A stretch of DNA of 18,215 bases from DATEDA01 sp035286595. GTDB taxonomy: Bacteria; Pseudomonadota; Gammaproteobacteria; Burkholderiales; SG8-39. Under the pieces are notes generated by a model. That model saw only the letters and a program-made list of their open reading frames with translations, ran no database searches and was not told where the DNA came from. The translations under genes and the position numbers were made by a program. Location of the stretch: assembly GCA_035286595.1 (NCBI GenBank), contig DATEDA010000006.1, positions 1 to 18,215 on the forward strand, given 5' to 3'. This document shows positions 1 to 6,757 of this stretch, piece by piece (position 1 is the stretch's first letter; each line of letters begins with the position of its first letter).

Positions 1-3
1 CCC

Positions 4-43
4 CGCGCAAGCGGGGATCCAGCACTGGGTCCCCGCTTGCGCG
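4..43. repeat. REP-like palindrome downstream of the c-di-GMP gene
   Basis: Positions 4-17 (CGCGCAAGCGGGGA) are the exact reverse complement of 30-43. The 12-nt centre can pair further: 19-21 with 26-28, leaving the loop GCAC. The full hairpin is therefore about 18 pairs with one G-T mismatch. It lies 27 bases past the stop of the minus-strand gene ending at 70. The C/G-rich arms resemble the extragenic palindromes scattered through many Beta- and Gammaproteobacterial genomes. It could protect the 3' end or help stop transcription, but no U-tract is visible on the minus side before the window ends. No second copy was found here. Confidence 0.6.
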
Positions 44-69
44 AGGACGACGACCCTTCGGTTCGTCGC

Positions 70-3000
70 CTAGCGCCGCAGACGCAGCACGTTCCCCGGC
101 CGCAGCCACCGCCGCTCGAACTCGCCCGAGGTCCCCGCCTCGGCGAGCAGGTGGCCGGCGTACTCCTCGCAGCCCATCGAGCGCAGCAGCTCGAGCTCGG
201 CGTGGGTCTCCACCCCCTCGGCGATGGTGTTGATGCGGAGGCTCCGCGCCATGTCGATCATCGCTTTCACGACGATCCGATCGTCGGGGTTCGCGGTCAT
301 GCCGCGCACGAACGACCGGTCGATCTTGATGCCGTCGATCGCGAAGCGGCGCAGCTGGCTCATCGATGAGTAGCCGGTGCCGAAGTCGTCGATCACGACG
401 CGCACCCCGAGATTGCGCAGTCCGCCGAGCACCGCGCGCGCCTCGTCCGGGCTGCGGGCGAGCGCGACTTCGGTGAGCTCGAGCTCGAGCATCTTCGGGT
501 CGAGGCCGCTCGCATCGAGCGCGCCGCGCACCCGCCCGAGCAGCGCGCGGTTGAACTGCTTCGGCGAGATGTTGACCGAGATCGCGAACGCCGGGCCGTG
601 GAGCGCGTGCCATGCCTGTGCCTGGTCGGCGGCGGTCTGCAGCACCCACTCGCCGATCGAGTGGATGAGGCCCGTCTCCTCGACGAGCGGGAGGAAGCGC
701 CCGGCCGTGAGCATGCCATGCTCGGGGTGCTGCCACCGGAGAAGTGCCTCGGCGCCGGTCAGCGTCTCGGCCGCCACGTCGGCGCGCGGCTGGTAGTAGA
801 CCCGCAGCTCCCCGCGCTCCACCGCCCCCCGCAGCGCCGCCTCGAGCCGCAGCCGCTCGGTCGCGCGGATGTTCATCTCCGCCGAGAAGAACTGGTAGTT
901 CTTCCGCCCGCTCGACTTCGCCACGTACATGGCGGTGTCGGCGTGGCGCATGAGCGTCGTCGCCTCCGTCCCATCGCCGGGATAGATCGCGATGCCGACG
1001 CTCGCGGACGTGTTGAGCGTGTGCCCCTCCAGGTCGTAGGGCTGCGACAGCGCATCGATCAGCTTGCGGGCGACCTGCCCCGCGTCCTCGGCCGCCTTCA
1101 TGCCCTCGAGCACGACCACGAACTCGTCGCCGCCCAGGCGCGACAGCGTGTCGCCCTTCCGGAGCACACCGCCGATGCGCTTCGCCACCTCGCGCAGGAG
1201 CAGGTCGCCGATCTCGTGCCCGAGCGTGTCGTTGATCCGCTTGAAGTGGTCGAGGTCGATGAACATCACCGCGAGCAGCCCGCCCTCGCGCTGCGCGCTC
1301 GCGATGCCGCGGGCGAGGCGGTCGGAGAGCAGCAGCCGGTTCGGCAGCCCGGTGAGCGGATCGCGCGTGGCGAGCTCGGCGATGCGCGCCTCCGCCTGCT
1401 TCCGCTCGGTGATGTCGAGGGCGGTCCCGCGGTAACCGCCGAACCGCCCCTCGCCGTCGACGATGGGCACCCCGCTCACGAGCTGCCACACCTGGCTCCC
1501 CGCGCGGGTGAGGATGCGCTGCTCGACGTTGCGGAACGCCACGCGAGTCTGCATGGTCTCCGCATACCAGTCGCGCAGGCGCTCCTGCTCGCCGGCCAGC
1601 ATCAGCTCGTACGGCCGGCGGCCGTAGAGCTCCTCCGGGGCGTAGCCGAGCACCTGCTCGGCCCGGCGCGAAAGGTAGGTGTAGCGGCCGTCGACGTCGA
1701 GCTCCCAGACGTACTCCCCGGCGGCCTCGGCGAAGTCGCGGAAGCGCCGCTCCGACTCGCGCAGCTGCCGCTCGGCCATCTTCCGGTCGGTGATGTCCAT
1801 CAGCGAGCTGACGACGCAGGGCTCGCCGCCGAGCTCGAGCACCTCGGCCGAGGCGAGGACGTCGGCGAGCTCGCCCGAGCGCTTGCGGAACCGGCATTCC
1901 ATGTTGCGGACCGCCAACCCGTTGCGGAGCATCTGCACGAACTCGTCGCGGTCGGCCGGGTTGGCCCAGATGTTCACCTCGAGCGAGGTCTTCCCGATCG
2001 CGTCATCGCGCGACCACCCGGTCCACTTCGCCCAGGTGTCGTTCACCTCCAGGTACCGGCCGTCCTTCAGCCGGCTGATCACGACCGGCACCGGGCTCGA
2101 CTGGAAGATCTTGACGAACCGGGCCTCCGAGTCGCGCAGCCGCGCCTCGGCGCGCTTGCGCTCGGTGACGTCGATTCCGGTCGAGAGCACGACCGGCTCG
2201 CCGTCGAGCTCGATGAGATCGCCCGAGAGCAGCACGTCGGCGACCTCGCCCGACCGCTTCCGCCAGCGGCACTCGTAGTTGCGCACGGCGGCCTGGGCAA
2301 GCAGGAGCTCGCGCAGGCGGATTCGGGCGTCGAGGTCGACCCACAGCCCGAGGTCGACGAAGTTCTTGCCGAGAATCTCCTCCCGCGCGTAGCCGAACGT
2401 CCGCGTCCAGGCGTCGTTGACGTCGATCACCGTGCCGTCCTCGATGCCCGAGATCGCGATCGGCAGCGGGCTGCCGCGGAACATCCGCTCGAGCCGCTCG
2501 CGCGAGGCGCGGAGCTCGACGAGCGCGCGGTTGCGCTCCGTGACGTCGGTGAGCGTCGAGATCACGCAGCGGGTGCCGGCGAGCTCGACCAGCTCTCCCG
2601 AGTAGAGCACCTGGCGCAGCTCACCGCCCCGCACCCGCACCTCGAGCTCGAAGTTTCGCACCGCGCCGCGCGCGCCGAGCAACGCGGTGATCCGCGGCCG
2701 ATCCGCCCCGTGCACGAGCACGTCGACGCGGTCCAGCGTCTGCCCGACGACCTCCTCGCGCGCGCGGCCGAAGGTGCCGAGCCACGCCGCGTTCACCTCC
2801 AGGATCCGGTGGTCGTCGAAGCGGGTGAGCAGCATCGGATTGGGGCTCGCGCTGAAGATGCGGGCGAACAGCTCGCGGGATTCGCGCAGCTCGCGCTCCC
2901 CCTCCTTCTGCGCGGTGATGTCGCGCCCGATGCCGCGGTAGCCCCTGAACCCGGCCGCCGCGTCGAAGACCGGCTCGCCGCTCGTCAACACGTACCGCAG

Positions 3001-4284
3001 CTTGCCGTCGGGCGCGCGGCGCACGATGAGGAAGTCGCGGAACGGCTGGTGCTGCTCGACCAAGCGGCGATGCTCGACCCACGCCGGCGACTCGAGCCCT
3101 TCTTGCGGGAGCTCCCAGCGCCGCTTGCCGAGGTGGTCGTCGGGGTCGAGCCGGGTGGTGATCTGGAATCCGGGCGACAGGTAGCTGAAGCGCAGCCCCT
3201 CGTCCTGCTCCCAGTACCAGTCGACCGAAAGGTTGGTGAGGCTGCGGAAGCGCGCCTCGCTCCGGCGCAGCCGCTCGGCGGCGTCGCGGCGCTCCGTGCT
3301 CAGCGCACACAGGAGCAGCGTGGTCAGCGTCACCGAGCCGAGCAGGCCGTGCATCGCCACGAGCCCGCCCGCAAGCTCGCGCCCGGAGACGAACGGGCCG
3401 GCGTCGAGCCACTCGCCGGCGACGCACAGCGCCGTCAGCGCGACGTTGAAGGTGGCGATCTCCCGCATCGGGTAGCGCACCGCCGGCCATACGGCAAGCG
3501 GAAAGAGGAGCAGCGCAGCGAGGAACCCGACGCCCTCGACCCCGAGATTGCTCGCCAGCACGAGCGCGCCCGCGAGGAGCACCGCTGCGATCAGCGCTGC
3601 ATGCGCCAGCGCATGCAGGACGCGAACGTCCGGCTTGGGCACGCGCCGCCACGTGAACAGGAGGGGCGCGAACAGCAGCACCCCCTGGGCGTCGCCAGCC
3701 CACCACGCGAGGCCGACGCGGAGAATCCGTTCCGGCTCGACGAGGCCCGCCTGCGCGAGGGCTGCCGTACCGATCGCTGCGGCGATCACGGGCGTGCCCA
3801 GGGCCGCGGGGAAGACGAGCTGCAGCACGTCCCGGACGCGGGCGAGCGCCGGGTCGAAGTCCCGCGTGCGGGTGAGGAGCCACGCGCCGGCGACGGCCGC
3901 CAGGGTGCTGCCGAGCGCCATGGCCGCGGCGGGCGCGGGCGGCACGCCCTCGGTGAGCGCGACGAGCAGCGCCGCGACTGTTACGGCGGGGAAGAAGCGC
4001 AGCCCCATCAGCACGAGCGCGGCAAGCGCGACGCCGGACGCCGGCGAGACCAGCGTCACGCTCGGGTGAACGAAGGCGAACGCGAGCCCGAGCTTCGCCG
4101 CACCGAAGTAGACGGCGGCCAGGCCGAGGTGCTTGGCGAGGTCAACGAGGACGGGCTTCATCGGACGATGCGGAACGGCGGCGATCGGGGCTGCCCCGCT
4201 GCGTCCCAGGTCTATCGGACTACCCTCGCGCTGCGCGCTCGGGGTTCGCCCTTGGGGCGGCCCGGCGGGCTCACGCGCCTTCAT
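70..4284 (-). CDS. MASE1-5xPAS-GGDEF-EAL membrane c-di-GMP synthase/phosphodiesterase
   Basis: Bifunctional-architecture cyclic-di-GMP protein of 1404 residues. Residues about 45-330 are a multi-pass MASE1 sensor, including WWAGDAQGVLLFAPLL near 194-209. Five PAS domains follow at about 341-460, 466-585, 591-710, 716-835 and 841-960. The GGDEF domain (about 966-1130) has an intact GGDEF at 1051-1055 and an RxxD inhibitory site (RKGD, 1042-1045), so diguanylate cyclase activity with product inhibition is expected. The EAL domain (about 1140-1395) keeps E1179-A-L, N1238, D1299-D1300 in DDFGTG, K1320 and E1356. However, the Gln of the family's late QG motif is Ala1376, so phosphodiesterase activity is uncertain. 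The start is ambiguous. ATG at 4284 overlaps the upstream ATPase gene by 14 nt but adds a 41-residue Pro/Arg-rich leader. ATG at 4161 starts right before MASE1. Neither has a clear Shine-Dalgarno sequence. Signal sensed: unknown. Confidence 0.93.
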   Translation of the reverse strand: MKAREPAGPPQGRTPSAQREGSPIDLGRSGAAPIAAVPHRPMKPVLVDLAKHLGLAAVYFGAAKLGLAFAFVHPSVTLVSPASGVALAALVLMGLRFFPAVTVAALLVALTEGVPPAPAAAMALGSTLAAVAGAWLLTRTRDFDPALARVRDVLQLVFPAALGTPVIAAAIGTAALAQAGLVEPERILRVGLAWWAGDAQGVLLFAPLLFTWRRVPKPDVRVLHALAHAALIAAVLLAGALVLASNLGVEGVGFLAALLLFPLAVWPAVRYPMREIATFNVALTALCVAGEWLDAGPFVSGRELAGGLVAMHGLLGSVTLTTLLLCALSTERRDAAERLRRSEARFRSLTNLSVDWYWEQDEGLRFSYLSPGFQITTRLDPDDHLGKRRWELPQEGLESPAWVEHRRLVEQHQPFRDFLIVRRAPDGKLRYVLTSGEPVFDAAAGFRGYRGIGRDITAQKEGERELRESRELFARIFSASPNPMLLTRFDDHRILEVNAAWLGTFGRAREEVVGQTLDRVDVLVHGADRPRITALLGARGAVRNFELEVRVRGGELRQVLYSGELVELAGTRCVISTLTDVTERNRALVELRASRERLERMFRGSPLPIAISGIEDGTVIDVNDAWTRTFGYAREEILGKNFVDLGLWVDLDARIRLRELLLAQAAVRNYECRWRKRSGEVADVLLSGDLIELDGEPVVLSTGIDVTERKRAEARLRDSEARFVKIFQSSPVPVVISRLKDGRYLEVNDTWAKWTGWSRDDAIGKTSLEVNIWANPADRDEFVQMLRNGLAVRNMECRFRKRSGELADVLASAEVLELGGEPCVVSSLMDITDRKMAERQLRESERRFRDFAEAAGEYVWELDVDGRYTYLSRRAEQVLGYAPEELYGRRPYELMLAGEQERLRDWYAETMQTRVAFRNVEQRILTRAGSQVWQLVSGVPIVDGEGRFGGYRGTALDITERKQAEARIAELATRDPLTGLPNRLLLSDRLARGIASAQREGGLLAVMFIDLDHFKRINDTLGHEIGDLLLREVAKRIGGVLRKGDTLSRLGGDEFVVVLEGMKAAEDAGQVARKLIDALSQPYDLEGHTLNTSASVGIAIYPGDGTEATTLMRHADTAMYVAKSSGRKNYQFFSAEMNIRATERLRLEAALRGAVERGELRVYYQPRADVAAETLTGAEALLRWQHPEHGMLTAGRFLPLVEETGLIHSIGEWVLQTAADQAQAWHALHGPAFAISVNISPKQFNRALLGRVRGALDASGLDPKMLELELTEVALARSPDEARAVLGGLRNLGVRVVIDDFGTGYSSMSQLRRFAIDGIKIDRSFVRGMTANPDDRIVVKAMIDMARSLRINTIAEGVETHAELELLRSMGCEEYAGHLLAEAGTSGEFERRWLRPGNVLRLRR

Positions 4285-6076
4285 GGAGGTGCGGCGGCGC
4301 GACCTTCAGGACCTCCTCGAACGTCGTCACCCCGGTCGCGACCTTCACCGCGCCGCTGATGCGCAAGGATTTCATCCCCTCCTTGTAGGCCTGCTCGCGG
4401 ATCTTCCCGAGCTCGGGCTGCGCGCTGACCAGGCGCTTGATCCCGGGCGAGAGCAGCATCACCTCGTAGATGCCGGTTCGCCCGCGGTACCCGGTCATGC
4501 GGCATTCGAGGCAGCCGACCGGCTTGTACACGTGATGCGGCCGGCGCGACTTCCACGGCGTGACGAGCTCCTCCCAGGAGACATCGTCCGATCGCCCGTC
4601 GCCGAACGGCACCTTGTGCTTGCAGTGCTTGCACAACGTCCGCACGAGGCGCTGCGCCATGACCCCGAGCACGGTCGCGTTGAGGAGGTACGCCGGCACG
4701 CCGAGATCGAGCAGCCGCGTGATCGCGCTCGCCGAGTCGTTCGTGTGCAGCGTGGACAGCACGAGGTGGCCGGTGAGCGACGCCTGGATCGCCATCTCCG
4801 CGGTCTGCAGGTCGCGGATCTCGCCGACCATGATGATGTCGGGGTCCTGGCGCATGAGCGCCCGCACCCCCTCGGAGAAGGTGAGATCGATCGCGGTGTG
4901 CACCTGCATCTGGTTGAACGCGGGCTCGATCATCTCGATCGGGTCCTCGATCGTGCACACGTTCACCTCGGGCGTGGCGAGGGTCTTGAGCGTCGAGTAG
5001 AGCGTCGTGGTCTTGCCCGAGCCGGTCGGGCCGGTGACCAGGATGATGCCGTGCGGCCGGCCCGTCATCTCCGTCCAGCGGCCCTTGTCCTCGTCGGCGA
5101 AGCCGAGCTCGGTGAGATCCTTGACCAGCACCTCGGGATCGAAGATCCGCATCACCAGCTTCTCGCCGAACGCCGTCGGCAGCGTCGACAGGCGGAGCTC
5201 GACCTCCTGTCCGTCGGCCGTCCGCGTCTTGATGCGCCCGTCCTGGGGGCGCCGCTTTTCGACCACGTCCATCCGGCCGAGGATCTTGATCCGGCTCGTC
5301 ATCGCCGCGATCACCGGGGCCGGCAGCTGGTAGACGTTGTGGAGCACCCCGTCGATGCGGAACCGCACCAGGCCGATCTCGCGCCGCGGCTCGATGTGGA
5401 TGTCGCTCGCGCGCTGGTCGAAGGCGTACTGCCAGAGCCAGTCGACGATGCTGACGATGTGCTGGTCGTTCGCGTCGAACTGGCGGTTCGTCTTCCCGAG
5501 CTCGACGAGCTGCTCGAAGTTCGAGAGGCTCGAGCGCGCCTCGGCCGCCCCGGTCGCCTTCTTGACCGAGCGCGCCAGGTTGTAGAACTCGACGATGTAG
5601 CGCTGGATGTCGAGCGGGTTCGCGAACACCCGCTCGATGTCGACGCGGTGGATCCGCTGGAGCTCGCGCTCCCACTCGCGGACGTGGGGCTCGGCGGTCG
5701 CGATCACCACCCGCTTCGGGCCGGCTTCGACCGACAGGACCTTGAACCGCTCGGCGTAGGCGCTCGACATGATCTCGGTGACCGACGCGAAGTTGATCTT
5801 GAGCGGATCGATGTGGAAGTACGCGAGCCCGACCTTGGGCGCGTACCACTCGGTGAGCGCCTCGAGCGTGAGGAGCTTGTGCGGCGGCTGCGCGGAGCGC
5901 CACTTCTGCTCCGCGACTGCCACCAGGGGGTGCTGGGCGCCGGCCCGGTATGCGCGCCGGTCGGCGACGAGGCGTTCGGCCTCCGCGCGCGGCACGAGAC
6001 CGTCGGCGATCAGTTCCTGGACGACCTCGGCCAGCGTGAGGTGGCGTTCCTCGTTGACGACGGCGGCGGCTGGCAC
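4271..6076 (-). CDS. GspE/PilB-family type II secretion or type IV pilus assembly ATPase
   Basis: Cytoplasmic hexameric ATPase that powers pseudopilus or pilus assembly; 601 residues, the usual size. An N-terminal T2SSE_N-like region (about 10-165) precedes the motor domain. Motor landmarks are the Walker A motif GPTGSGKT at 349-356, an Asp box TIEDPIE near 375-381, a Walker B region around DPDIIMVGEIRD (411-422), and a His box in STLHTNDS (441-448). Cys482/485 and Cys522/525 form the two CxxC pairs of the GspE/PilB zinc site. The start is GTG at 6074-6076, with GGAG (minus strand, 6086-6089) nine bases upstream. The c-di-GMP gene follows with a 14-nt overlap, suggesting a two-gene operon. 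No other secretion or pilus genes are adjacent, so I cannot tell a T2SS ATPase from a PilB- or MshE-type ATPase, and no symbol is assigned. Confidence 0.94.
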   Translation of the reverse strand: MPAAAVVNEERHLTLAEVVQELIADGLVPRAEAERLVADRRAYRAGAQHPLVAVAEQKWRSAQPPHKLLTLEALTEWYAPKVGLAYFHIDPLKINFASVTEIMSSAYAERFKVLSVEAGPKRVVIATAEPHVREWERELQRIHRVDIERVFANPLDIQRYIVEFYNLARSVKKATGAAEARSSLSNFEQLVELGKTNRQFDANDQHIVSIVDWLWQYAFDQRASDIHIEPRREIGLVRFRIDGVLHNVYQLPAPVIAAMTSRIKILGRMDVVEKRRPQDGRIKTRTADGQEVELRLSTLPTAFGEKLVMRIFDPEVLVKDLTELGFADEDKGRWTEMTGRPHGIILVTGPTGSGKTTTLYSTLKTLATPEVNVCTIEDPIEMIEPAFNQMQVHTAIDLTFSEGVRALMRQDPDIIMVGEIRDLQTAEMAIQASLTGHLVLSTLHTNDSASAITRLLDLGVPAYLLNATVLGVMAQRLVRTLCKHCKHKVPFGDGRSDDVSWEELVTPWKSRRPHHVYKPVGCLECRMTGYRGRTGIYEVMLLSPGIKRLVSAQPELGKIREQAYKEGMKSLRISGAVKVATGVTTFEEVLKVAPPHLHEGA

Positions 6077-6102
6077 CTGGGCGGACTCCGGAGCGACGCG
6101 CC

Positions 6103-6131
6103 AATATTGCCACGAAACCCTTGCGGCTCAA
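6103..6131 (-). promoter_or_regulatory. Candidate sigma70 promoter for the ATPase/c-di-GMP operon
   Basis: Read on the minus strand, TTGAGC (6131-6126) and AATATT (6108-6103) are separated by 17 bases. Each matches the consensus at four of six positions. The start point would fall near 6096, leaving a leader of about 20 nt that contains the GGAG ribosome site before the GTG start. Its position is good but its sequence is only moderate. It lies in the 155-bp divergent region shared with the peroxiredoxin gene. Confidence 0.35.
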
Positions 6132-6162
6132 TGGCTTTAGGCGGCAGCGGCGTGACGCTTTT

Positions 6163-6180
6163 GACTTCGGCCGGGAAGTC
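6163..6180. promoter_or_regulatory. Inverted repeat upstream of peroxiredoxin, possible operator
   Basis: GACTTC (6163-6168), six bases, then GAAGTC (6175-6180) form a perfect 6-bp inverted repeat. The centre contains CGGCCG. It lies 52 bases before the peroxiredoxin start codon, in the divergent intergenic region. It could be a dimeric regulator's site or a leader hairpin. No regulator gene is adjacent to identify it. Confidence 0.3.
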
Positions 6181-6219
6181 GGCCATCCTGCCGCCTCCCC
6201 ATCCCGACGACCCCCAATC

Positions 6220-6224
6220 AGGAG
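6220..6224 (+). promoter_or_regulatory. Ribosome binding site deciding the peroxiredoxin start
   Basis: AGGAG followed by seven bases and ATG 6232. This supports the shorter, family-length protein over the in-frame ATG at 6121. Confidence 0.85.
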
Positions 6225-6231
6225 AATCCCC

Positions 6232-6735
6232 ATGGCGATCAAGGTCGGCGACCGCCTCCCCGAGGGCCGGCTCACCGAATGCGTCGAGTTCGACGGCCAA
6301 GGCTGCCCCGTCAACCCCAAGGACCTCAGCGTCCAGGACCTGGTCAAGGGCAAGAAGATCGTGATCTTCGGCCTGCCGGGCGCGTTCACCCCCACCTGCT
6401 CGGCGAAGCACGTGCCGAGCTACGTCGCGAACTTCGACGCGCTGAAGAAGAGGGGCGTCGACGAGATCTGGTGCATCTCCGTGAACGACGCGTTCGTGAT
6501 GGCAGCCTGGATGCGCGACCAGAAGGCGGCCGGCAAGGTGCGGATGATGGCCGATGGCAGCGCCGAGTACACGAAGAAGCTCGGGCTCGAGCTCGACCTG
6601 ACCGCCCGCAACATGGGAGTGCGCTCGAGCCGCTACTCGATGCTCGTCGACGACGGCGTCGTCAAGAAGGTCAACGTCGAGGCGCCGGGCAAGTACGAGG
6701 TGTCGGGCGCGGAGGCGATGCTGGGTCAGCTCTGA
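6232..6735 (+). CDS. Prx5-type peroxiredoxin (AhpC/TSA superfamily)
   Basis: Thiol peroxidase that reduces hydrogen peroxide and alkyl hydroperoxides using glutathione/glutaredoxin or thioredoxin; 167 residues, normal for the Prx5 (type II) group. The active-site segment PGAFTPTC places the peroxidatic cysteine at Cys56. Cys81, in WCISVND, is at the position of the resolving cysteine of atypical 2-Cys PrxII enzymes. Cys17 and Cys25 are additional. There is no signal peptide, so it is cytoplasmic. ATG 6232 is chosen because AGGAG at 6220-6224 lies seven bases upstream and the protein then begins like family members. The same frame is open back to an ATG at 6121, but that extension has no family resemblance. 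The gene is divergent from the ATPase operon and convergent with htpG, 18 bp away. Confidence 0.95.
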   Translation: MAIKVGDRLPEGRLTECVEFDGQGCPVNPKDLSVQDLVKGKKIVIFGLPGAFTPTCSAKHVPSYVANFDALKKRGVDEIWCISVNDAFVMAAWMRDQKAAGKVRMMADGSAEYTKKLGLELDLTARNMGVRSSRYSMLVDDGVVKKVNVEAPGKYEVSGAEAMLGQL

Positions 6736-6757
6736 GCAGGCGGGCAACCGCCCTCAG
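6732..6757. terminator. Hairpin across both stop codons of the prx/htpG convergent junction
   Basis: CTGAG (6732-6736) pairs with CTCAG (6753-6757). GGCGG (6739-6743) pairs with CCGCC (6748-6752) around a GCAA tetraloop, with C6737-A6738 bulged. This ten-pair hairpin includes the TGA of the peroxiredoxin gene and the TGA of htpG. It could act in both directions, but neither side has a U-tract, so its strength as an intrinsic terminator is doubtful. Confidence 0.35.

Noticed and set aside
598..4359. A very long plus-strand open frame (1253 codons) antisense to the c-di-GMP gene
   Set aside because: Its translation is Arg/Ala/Glu/His-rich without domains, while the minus strand encodes clear MASE1, PAS, GGDEF and EAL motifs. 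High GC makes long antisense frames common.
6161..6189. TTGACT-N17-CATCCT as the peroxiredoxin promoter
   Set aside because: The -35 is good, but the -10 matches the consensus at only three positions; not strong enough to list as a feature.
4281..6395. Long open frames overlapping the ATPase gene on both strands (for example minus 4281-6395 and plus 4133-6364)
   Set aside because: No recognisable motifs; the true frame has Walker A, Walker B and zinc cysteines.
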